The notes below the pieces were generated by a model, which saw only the letters and a program-made list of their open reading frames with translations, did no database searches and was not told the origin of the DNA. This document shows positions 17,962 to 24,648 of a stretch of DNA of 41,639 nucleotides, in pieces (the first letter of the stretch is position 1; each line of letters opens with the position of its first letter). The DNA lies in assembly GCA_018822545.1 (NCBI GenBank), contig JAHJKA010000076.1:1-41639 (forward strand), given 5' to 3'. The position numbers and the translations under genes were made by a program. This stretch comes from Pseudomonadota bacterium (GTDB taxonomy: Bacteria > Desulfobacterota > Desulfobulbia > Desulfobulbales > SURF-16).

Positions 17962-18525
17962 AATGACACCTTAAGTATTTAATTTTACCCTTTAATAGGA
18001 CTGCTGGTACTTGTAAAGCTTTTTTCTTTTACAGCCTACAATGATAGCGAGCTTCCTGAATTTTTCAATCGTTTTTATGTAATTCAATTAAAAGCTGAAG
18101 TGATTGTCGGGTAGCAAATTCCTTGCCGCGAAGAAATAATTTCAAAATTGCAACAAGGAGCAAAGGTTAACATCAGCATAACAGCATGCGGATTGTGGGG
18201 ACCTCTAGGCCTGCTCCGCCAACCTGCCGATGTGGCAAGATGTCGCATGGTCAGGTTGGCTAACACCTGTTGTTTACAGTTGTTGTTTTGGGGAATGGGC
18301 ACACCCTCGCTCTGTGCCGGGATAAGTTGCAGGTTGACCTCTTGTGTTATCTTGAGTTATTTATGCGCGAGGGTCGCTGATTTTTTTTGGTGTTCGCCGA
18401 GAATTTTATCGTTTGAGCGAGGCTTTCGCGATATTTTCTGTCCTTTTTTTGTTTTTTTTCAAAACGACGGTAAATTTTCCGCCTGTGTTCGCCGCGAGCG
18501 AGTGCATGGTTGGAGTCTGGTTGAT
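17962..18525. other. Intergenic region before the sensor kinase
   Basis: This 564-bp gap divides the regulator cluster (minus) from the kinase (plus). It holds a 9-bp inverted repeat, GCCAACCTG at 18218-18226 with CAGGTTGGC at 18252-18260, and T-rich tracts. The kinase reading frame is open across part of it, but that upstream part has no protein-like character. No promoter, RNA gene or riboswitch could be recognised with confidence. Confidence 0.4.
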
Positions 18526-19959
18526 ATGAAAAAACGATTTCTCACCCTCCTGGCCTTTATTGTCCTGGTGCTGGTCCTTGGCACGACCTTTGTTATTTTT
18601 AATATTGAGCAGGCCATCAGTAGTCTTGATGATCTTGTGGGGCGTTACGAGAAGGATCGGAAATGCGCCCGGGTACTCATGGCGATTAAAAAGGTTCAGC
18701 ATGATGGCATTCTCCACCATACCTATGGCGAGATTGGCAGCGGAGAGATGGAGGAGAGGATCTACGATCTGGGCGAAATGACCGATTCCTGCACAACCTG
18801 TCATCATGCCCCGGCCATTGCCGAAAAAATTAGCGTATTTTCGCAAAAAGCCTCTGCCTTTCAGGATGTTATGCATGACATCTTCAACCGTCTCGACGAT
18901 CCTGATCACAAAGTCATGGATGTTCAGGCCTTTGCCCTGGGCCAGGAGTTATATAGCCAGGCCCAGGAGCTCTTTACCCGCTCCTCGGCACAGTTGGCCA
19001 GGGAGACCAATGTCGCCCGGGCACTGGCTGTGAAGAGTAAGTGGTCGCTCTATATCATTACCTGTAGTGGTCTTGTCGTTGTTGTTGTGTTGTCTTTTCT
19101 GCTGATTCGCAGTTTCACCAGGCCCTTGCAGAGTTTGTTGACCGCGACAAAGAAGATCGAGCAGGGTGATCTTGATCACCGCATACTGGGACTTAAAGAT
19201 GAATTCGGCGACCTTGCCAACGCCTTTAACGCCATGTCGGCATCACTGAAAACTCAGATGCTGAAACTGCAGCGCAGCGAGCAATTGGCGGCCTGCGGGA
19301 AGATTGCCGCCACTCTGGTCCATGAGGTTCGTAACCCCCTGGCCGGCATCAAGGCCGCCATGGAGGTTTTGTCCGGGGAATCAACCATTGCCAAAGAGGA
19401 CCGGGAAATTCTCATCAAGGTGGTGTGGGAGGTTAACCGCATAGAGGGTCTGTTTACCAATATGCTGGAGTTTGCCCGGCCTAAGCCGCCACAATTCATA
19501 GACGTTTCCTTAAAAGAAGTTATTGACCGGGCTCTGCTCTTTACACCGGCTATCACCAACCAAAAGGTCAAGGTGTCCTGGGACAGGAAAATACCGGTGC
19601 CCATCATCCAGGCCGACCCAAGCCAGCTCCATCAGGTCTTTCTCAATCTTTTTCTGAATGCGGCGGCGGCCATGCCTGGGGGCGGCACCCTCACCATTGC
19701 TATCACGACCAATGAAGCTGCGGACATGGTGGAGGTGGTAATTTCCGATACCGGCTCCGGTATAGACGAGGCCAAGATTGACGATATTTTTAATCCGTTT
19801 TTTACCACCAAACCCACAGGCTCTGGTCTTGGTTTGGCCACCTGTAAAACCCTCATTGGCCTGCACCAGGGCTCCATTCTTGCTGCCAACCGGCCTGAGG
19901 GTGGGGCGCTTTTCTTGATTGCCCTGCCCCTTTCCAGAGGAGGAAACGATGCAAGTTAA
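18526..19959 (+). CDS. Membrane sensor histidine kinase with a haem-c (CxxCH) sensor region
   Basis: A 477-residue kinase from the ATG at 18526; the frame is open upstream but that part looks non-coding. TM1 is at about 5-27 and TM2 at about 173-194. The periplasmic loop between contains CTTCH at residues 89-93, a c-type haem attachment motif. HAMP follows at about 195-247. HisKA has the phospho-acceptor His266 in LVHEVRNPLAG. HATPase_c has N-box Asn374/Asn378, DTGSGI and GSGLGLA. The haem suggests sensing of redox state or a small ligand. It overlaps the sigma-54-type regulator gene by 11 bp and precedes two multihaem cytochrome genes, its probable targets. Confidence 0.93.
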   Translation: MKKRFLTLLAFIVLVLVLGTTFVIFNIEQAISSLDDLVGRYEKDRKCARVLMAIKKVQHDGILHHTYGEIGSGEMEERIYDLGEMTDSCTTCHHAPAIAEKISVFSQKASAFQDVMHDIFNRLDDPDHKVMDVQAFALGQELYSQAQELFTRSSAQLARETNVARALAVKSKWSLYIITCSGLVVVVVLSFLLIRSFTRPLQSLLTATKKIEQGDLDHRILGLKDEFGDLANAFNAMSASLKTQMLKLQRSEQLAACGKIAATLVHEVRNPLAGIKAAMEVLSGESTIAKEDREILIKVVWEVNRIEGLFTNMLEFARPKPPQFIDVSLKEVIDRALLFTPAITNQKVKVSWDRKIPVPIIQADPSQLHQVFLNLFLNAAAAMPGGGTLTIAITTNEAADMVEVVISDTGSGIDEAKIDDIFNPFFTTKPTGSGLGLATCKTLIGLHQGSILAANRPEGGALFLIALPLSRGGNDAS

Positions 19960-21337
19960 AGGCAGAATCTTTGTGGTTGAGGATGATGAACTCATCGGTT
20001 CCATGCTGGCCCGGGCTTTGCGGCAGGCAGGCTATGAAGTGCGCTATGAGAGCACCACCGCTGATATTTTCGATAAGATTTCGAGCTGGGCCCCGGATAT
20101 TACCTTGCTGGATAATAATCTACCGGGAATCAGCGGTCTTGAGATTCTCGATGAGATAAATAAACAGCATATCTCCACCCAGGTGGTCATGCTCACCGCT
20201 GATGATTCGGTGGAGACCTCGGTGAAGGCCATGAAGCTTGGCGCCACTGATTATCTTGTTAAGCCTTTTAATATGGATGAGGTGCTCCTGGTTCTGGCCG
20301 GGATCCTTGAAAAGGAGCGATTGCGCCAAGAGGTCGGCTATTTCCGCAAGAGATACCAGAGCCTTAACCTGGCCGAGATCATCGGCGCGGATGCCCAGAC
20401 TCTGGCTTTGAAGGAGGAGATCAAGGTGATTGCCCAGGCCGGCGTCGATACCGTGCTGATTACCGGCGAGAGTGGCACAGGCAAGGAGCTTGTCGCTGAC
20501 TACATCCATCAACTCTTAAGCGATGGCAGCCAGGCCCCGATGATCCGGGTGAACTGTGCCGCCTTGCCGGAATCCTTACTGGAGGCGGAACTCTTTGGTC
20601 ATGCCAAAGGGACCTTTACCGATGCCAGGCAAGACAAGAAGGGCCTGTTTGAATTGGCTGACGGCGGTTGTCTGCTCCTTGATGAGATCGGCGAAATGAA
20701 ATTGGATTTACAGAGTAAACTGCTTAGGGCCCTTGAGGAGCGCAGCATCAGGCGAGTGGGCGGCCAGGAAGAAATTCCGGTGAGCGTGACGGTGCTTGCC
20801 ACCACCAATAAGGATATTGCGGCCGAGGTAGAAAAAGGCCGCTTCCGCCTTGATCTGTTCTATCGACTCAATACCTTTCATATCAAGGTCTTGTCCTTAC
20901 GGAATCGCCCCGATGATATTAGCCCCTTGGCCCGCCATTTTCTCGATTACTATAATAAGCGCTACCGGAAAGATGCTATCAAGGGTTTCAGTAAGGAGAG
21001 CCTTGAATTGATGCGCAGCTACAGCTGGCCGGGAAATGTTCGAGAGTTGAGAAATATGGTGGAACGGCTGGTGGTCCTCAAGGATCCTGTCGCCATTGAA
21101 CCCCACCACCTGCCTCCCGAGATTAGAGGCAGCTCCTCCGCACCGTTTGTTGCTTCCGGCGCGACAGGGCCCTTTGTTCTGCCGCCGGAAGGCGTGGATG
21201 TGGAGGAGCTTGAGAAAAATCTTCTTATCCAGGCGATGGAGCAGAGTGGCAATAGCCAGAAAAAGGCAGCTGCCCTGCTGCACATGAAATACGACACCTT
21301 TCGCTACAAACTCAAAAAACACGGCTTGAGCACATAG
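19949..21337 (+). CDS. NtrC-family sigma-54-dependent response regulator
   Basis: A 462-residue activator. The receiver (1-120) has the phospho-acceptor Asp55 in ITLLDNNLPG and Lys in DYLVKPF. The AAA+ domain has Walker A GESGTGKE and Walker B-like GGCLLLDEIGEM, and contacts sigma-54. Its GAFTGA loop is altered to GTFTDA, a variant position worth noting. The C-terminal Fis-type helix-turn-helix is NSQKKAAALLHMKYDTFRYKLKKHG. The start at 19949 has AGAGGAGGAAACG upstream and overlaps the kinase stop (cognate pair). By family knowledge it should bind upstream enhancer sites; the paired palindromes before both cytochrome genes are candidates. Confidence 0.95.
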   Translation: MQVKGRIFVVEDDELIGSMLARALRQAGYEVRYESTTADIFDKISSWAPDITLLDNNLPGISGLEILDEINKQHISTQVVMLTADDSVETSVKAMKLGATDYLVKPFNMDEVLLVLAGILEKERLRQEVGYFRKRYQSLNLAEIIGADAQTLALKEEIKVIAQAGVDTVLITGESGTGKELVADYIHQLLSDGSQAPMIRVNCAALPESLLEAELFGHAKGTFTDARQDKKGLFELADGGCLLLDEIGEMKLDLQSKLLRALEERSIRRVGGQEEIPVSVTVLATTNKDIAAEVEKGRFRLDLFYRLNTFHIKVLSLRNRPDDISPLARHFLDYYNKRYRKDAIKGFSKESLELMRSYSWPGNVRELRNMVERLVVLKDPVAIEPHHLPPEIRGSSSAPFVASGATGPFVLPPEGVDVEELEKNLLIQAMEQSGNSQKKAAALLHMKYDTFRYKLKKHGLST

Positions 21338-21680
21338 CATCCCGGCCCCTTCATGATTTTCTTCCCCTTTTAAAAAGTATACTGTCTCGTATCAAAGTTC
21401 ATAACATGCTGTTTTCCTGCAAGCTTTGAGTCAACCACGCAGGCGGCGAAGCCCCCAAAGGAACGCATGATTTTGGTTTTTTGGTGGCCTTGGTGGTGAA
21501 AAAATCACACAATTATACGCTGATTTCCTTCATGCGTCGTCCTGTTTATTTATGGGCAACGGTATGGGTGGGATGGCTTCAACGCCTAGTGGTGACGTCA
21601 TTTCATCCATGTAAAGCCGTGCGCTCAGGTTCAGGCGGCAAGAATGCCAACAATAAGGAAGGGCGCGAAAAAAACCACTC
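21338..21680. other. Non-coding stretch after the response regulator
   Basis: This is the first half of a 709-bp gap between the regulator gene and the first cytochrome gene. No convincing gene, terminator or RNA was seen. A short open frame at 21481-21696 has no protein-like features or ribosome binding site. TGACGTCA at about 21593 is a short palindrome of unknown meaning. Confidence 0.4.
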
Positions 21681-21721
21681 TTCGCCATATAACTAATGGA
21701 AAATAGCCATATGGCTATTTT
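21681..21721. promoter_or_regulatory. Paired CATATG-centred palindromes upstream of the first cytochrome gene
   Basis: The downstream site is a perfect palindrome, AAATAGCCATATGGCTATTT plus one flanking base pair (21700-21721, centre 21710.5). The upstream site is TTCGCCATATAACTAA (21681-21696, centre 21688.5); its complement carries the same TAGTTATATGGC core as the second pair. Centres are 22 bp apart, two helical turns. They lie about 120-140 bp before a sigma-54-like promoter, as expected for enhancer sites. Confidence 0.65.
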
Positions 21722-21827
21722 CTCCAGAACACTCTGGCCTGAGGAGGCCAGTCCACCATCAGGGTTTGTCGTTTATCTCGCTGTATTGGCAGGTAAATCG
21801 ATAAAACTATGTGGCAGAATGCCACAC

Positions 21828-21843
21828 TGGTATCGCTCTTGCT
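21828..21843 (+). promoter_or_regulatory. Candidate sigma-54 promoter
   Basis: TGGTATCGCTCTTGCT matches the -24/-12 consensus TGGCAC-N5-TTGCW, with the invariant GG and GC in the exact spacing (10 bases between them). It would give a leader of about 190 nt before the cytochrome ATG. A perfect repeat GTGGCA-GAA-TGCCAC lies immediately upstream at 21811-21825. Confidence 0.5.
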
Positions 21844-22046
21844 ACTAAGTAACAAAATGAAAATGAATCGCTCTACCATGCCTCTCGATATCGGGGGTAT
21901 GGTTTACAATTTTATATCTTCGAAAGTGTTTTTAAGCAGTTTGTAGTTTCGTTAACCCAACAAAAAAGAAGGAGGGAGAGGAAGAAGTACAAGTACCAAT
22001 CGGCTGTAAATACATTAAGAAGAATAAATGATGTGAGGAGATAACA

Positions 22047-24059
22047 ATGAAAAAAGTTTTACTAACTGCCTCGGCAGTTTTATTGCTGGCTGGCAGTGCC
22101 CAGGCTGCAGCACGGGGCATTAATATGTCCGCCAGCCCCGTGCCTGCCCTGACCGGTTCAAGTGTGCAGCTCACCTGTCAAGGGACTGGCGATTGGTCTA
22201 GTAACCCGCTGAGAAGTGCGAGTGTGTCGATTTGGGATGCCAATAATAATCGTGTGGTTGATCGGGCCTCCATGGCGATCAACGGCATGGTCACTACCTA
22301 TAATTACACTATTGCCACCAGCGCCGACACCGGCCAATGGGATTTTGAGTGCCGTCTCGCTGACCGGAGAACAAGTGTAACCACCAGGACCGAATTCGCT
22401 GTTGCGGCTGAAGGTTCCGGCGGTGGCGGTGGCGGCGGTGCTGCTGCCCATCAGGCCATTACCTCCTACGATGGCCCTTCCACCTGTATCAGCTGTCATG
22501 CGACTTCGGCCTATAACATGCTGGACAGCCTCCATATGCAATGGTCCGGCCCCACCCCTGATCTGACCAATACCAACGGCGAAGATCTCGGCAAGGCCGT
22601 GAAGGGCATCAATACCTTCTGTACCTATGCCATGAGTTCCGGCGGCGCTTGTTTCGGTTGCCATGTGCGTTCCGACGGCAACGCTCCCCATACCCCGGAT
22701 GTCAATGATGTCGATTGTTTGATCTGCCATAACGACGCCTATCAGCGTACGATGGTTGCTGATCTCACTAAGCCGACAGTAGCTACCGATTATCTTGGCA
22801 ATGAGAAGACCTATTTCTTCGGTGAGCAGGATGCCGATGGCAATTATCGCTATGTTCCTAATCTGCCTGCCGGTCTCACCATGGTTGATCTTGCCCGTGG
22901 CGTCCATCTGCCCACCAGAACCTCCTGCCTGCGCTGTCATGCCAAAGCCGGCGGCGGTGATTGGACCAAACGCGGCGATATGGGCTTAAGCACCAAGAAT
23001 CCTGCTCTTACTGAGGATGTCCATATGTCCCCAGCCGGAGCGGATCTCTCCTGCCAGGCCTGTCATGCCACTGAAGGTGGCCATAAGGTCGGCGGCCGTG
23101 GTATTGATCTGCGCCAGACCGAGGCTACCACCCCCACCTGTCAGAGTTGTCATACTGCAGCACCCCATAGCAATTCGGTCACGAATCGTCATGCCCAGGG
23201 CCAGCTCAGCTGTCAGGTCTGCCATATCCGTACCTTTGGTAAAGGCGGCGCCACGGAGATGTCTCGCGATTGGTTGGCTCCCCATTGGAACCCAGCTTTC
23301 TGTAACGGCCAGGGTGGTTATGTCGGTCATGAGGTGAAGGAGTCCAATGTTAAGCCAGAGTACACCTGGTTTGACGGTACCTCTTACGTCTATAATCTTG
23401 GTGAGACCATCAGCCCCAATGCCGATGGTACCTACACCATGGCCAAGGCCAACGGTAAGGCCTTTGACGGTAAGTCAAAGATTGTGCCCATCAAACGCCA
23501 TCTCACCAATACCGCCCTCCATGAGAGTGGTCAGATTGTTGCCCCGAAGATTATGGACATGTTCATGACGGGTGAATTTGATCAAGCAGTGCAGGCTGGT
23601 ATGGCTGATCAAGGCCTGACCGGTAACTACACCATGGTTGAAGCAGAGGCTGAAATGCTGATTACCCATGGTGTTGACCAGAAGTCCAATGCGCCAGCCT
23701 GTACCGAGTGTCATGATTACAGCGGTCTGACCCCTGACGGCAGCAAGATGGTGCCCTTTACTAAGCTTGGCCTCCATACCTGGCCTGCCAAAGTCAAGAG
23801 CTGTACCCTGTGTCATAGTGCCGAGACCATGTCCTGGGAGAGTATGCATCGTAAGCATGCTGACGAGATGGGCAAGGACTGTAAGGGATGTCACACCACC
23901 GAGCCCACCGGCTGGGTTGAGCCCCCAACCAGCAATGGTCTCTGTAACAACTGCCATTCCGGCCGGAGTTACAGCAGCGCCCGGGATCTCCATAAGGAGC
24001 ATGCCGAGTCAGAGCATGGTGGCACGAAAACCACCTGTACTGATTGCCATACCTTCTAG
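22047..24059 (+). CDS. Secreted 12-haem c-type cytochrome, octahaem tetrathionate reductase-like (paralog 1)
   Basis: A 670-residue exported protein. The signal peptide is cleaved near GSAQA|AARG (residue 20). An Ig-like beta domain (about 25-125) is followed by a poly-glycine linker, then 12 CxxCH motifs from CISCH (147-151) to CTDCH (664-668). The core order VDCLICH, CLRCHAKAGGGDWTKRGDM, DVHMSPAGADLSCQACHATEGGHKVGG recalls the octahaem tetrathionate reductase family. The extra C-terminal haems go beyond that family's eight. Likely a periplasmic or surface redox protein; tetrathionate, another sulfur compound or extracellular electron transfer are open possibilities. Strong GAGGAG ribosome binding site. 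Confidence 0.93.
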   Translation: MKKVLLTASAVLLLAGSAQAAARGINMSASPVPALTGSSVQLTCQGTGDWSSNPLRSASVSIWDANNNRVVDRASMAINGMVTTYNYTIATSADTGQWDFECRLADRRTSVTTRTEFAVAAEGSGGGGGGGAAAHQAITSYDGPSTCISCHATSAYNMLDSLHMQWSGPTPDLTNTNGEDLGKAVKGINTFCTYAMSSGGACFGCHVRSDGNAPHTPDVNDVDCLICHNDAYQRTMVADLTKPTVATDYLGNEKTYFFGEQDADGNYRYVPNLPAGLTMVDLARGVHLPTRTSCLRCHAKAGGGDWTKRGDMGLSTKNPALTEDVHMSPAGADLSCQACHATEGGHKVGGRGIDLRQTEATTPTCQSCHTAAPHSNSVTNRHAQGQLSCQVCHIRTFGKGGATEMSRDWLAPHWNPAFCNGQGGYVGHEVKESNVKPEYTWFDGTSYVYNLGETISPNADGTYTMAKANGKAFDGKSKIVPIKRHLTNTALHESGQIVAPKIMDMFMTGEFDQAVQAGMADQGLTGNYTMVEAEAEMLITHGVDQKSNAPACTECHDYSGLTPDGSKMVPFTKLGLHTWPAKVKSCTLCHSAETMSWESMHRKHADEMGKDCKGCHTTEPTGWVEPPTSNGLCNNCHSGRSYSSARDLHKEHAESEHGGTKTTCTDCHTF

Positions 24060-24097
24060 TCAGGTTGGCTCGGAGCGTTCTCGTTAACCCATAAACA

Positions 24098-24119
24098 GCC
24101 TGGGGGTAACTCCCCAGGC
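24098..24119 (+). other. Hairpin after cytochrome paralog 1
   Basis: GCCTGGGG at 24098-24105 and CCCCAGGC at 24112-24119 form a perfect 8-bp stem with a 6-nt loop and no T-tract. It may stabilise the mRNA 3' end upstream of the true terminator. Confidence 0.5.
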
Positions 24120-24159
24120 ATTACCTGCCATCTCTTCACGCAAGGAGTCGTGGTAGCTT

Positions 24160-24195
24160 AAGGCCCCGGAGGATTTTCCTCCGGGGCCTTTTTTT
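24160..24195 (+). terminator. Rho-independent terminator of cytochrome paralog 1
   Basis: A strong GC-rich stem, AGGCCCCGGAGGA paired with TCCTCCGGGGCCT around a short T loop, is followed by a T-run. It lies 100 bp after the stop and separates the two cytochrome genes into different transcripts. Confidence 0.9.
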
Positions 24196-24313
24196 GGTTC
24201 ATCACAGATGGCAGCAGGTACCTGCCCGAGCACTTAATTTTTTTCTTTTGAGGGTAAACTTCGGCGGGGGCATTGCGGCGAAAAGAGTAGCGAAATGGCT
24301 ATAATTTCAGGGC

Positions 24314-24357
24314 AAATAGTCATATGGCCAATGAAAAATAGTTATATGGCTATTTTT
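24314..24357. promoter_or_regulatory. Paired CATATG-type palindromes upstream of the second cytochrome gene
   Basis: Site A is AAATAGTCATATGGCCAAT (24314-24332, centre 24323.5). Site B is centred at 24345.5 (24334-24357) with core AAATAGTTATATGGCTATTT. Centres are 22 bp apart, exactly as before paralog 1, while the surrounding sequence is unrelated. A weak extra half-site ATGGCTAT lies at 24295-24302. No correctly spaced sigma-54 element was found downstream; the rest of the gap to 24648 shows nothing else firm. Confidence 0.65.
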
Positions 24358-24648
24358 TTGGTTTTCCAGTGCAAATTCATCAGAAATTAGGCGTTTCACC
24401 TAGGTCTTTTTTGAGCGATCCGCTCATTGTCTAAGCTTTAAAAACAACGTATCTGTGGATAGTTATAAAATTGCATGTGTGGGTTTTCCCCCTTTAGAAA
24501 GTCGATGATGGTTTGTTTTTTTGCACGGATTGATTGACGGGGAAGTTTTCCAGGCATGGGGGGTTGGGAACTGGCGGGGGTTGAGGATCATGGTGATCCA
24601 AAAACAATTCCGTTCAGGGAAAAACCAAGAAGAAAGGAGTACTTAAGT

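Noticed and set aside
18148..18525. Upstream extension of the histidine kinase frame
   Set aside because: The sequence before 18526 is Cys/Trp/Phe-rich without domain character. The ATG at 18526 begins a normal signal/TM segment.
21338..22046. Cyclic-di-GMP (GEMM) riboswitch upstream of the cytochrome genes
   Set aside because: Expected in this type of organism, but the conserved core sequences were not found in either leader.
22158..22940. 260-codon minus-strand frame inside cytochrome paralog 1, with a similar one in paralog 2
   Set aside because: Low-complexity Gly/Ile/Thr-rich translation antisense to clear haem motifs. Recurrence in both paralogs only reflects their shared DNA.
24509..24524. 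Possible sigma-54 promoter before cytochrome paralog 2 (TGG...TTTTTTTGC)
   Set aside because: GG and GC are separated by 11 bases instead of the required 10. Kept only as a weak possibility.
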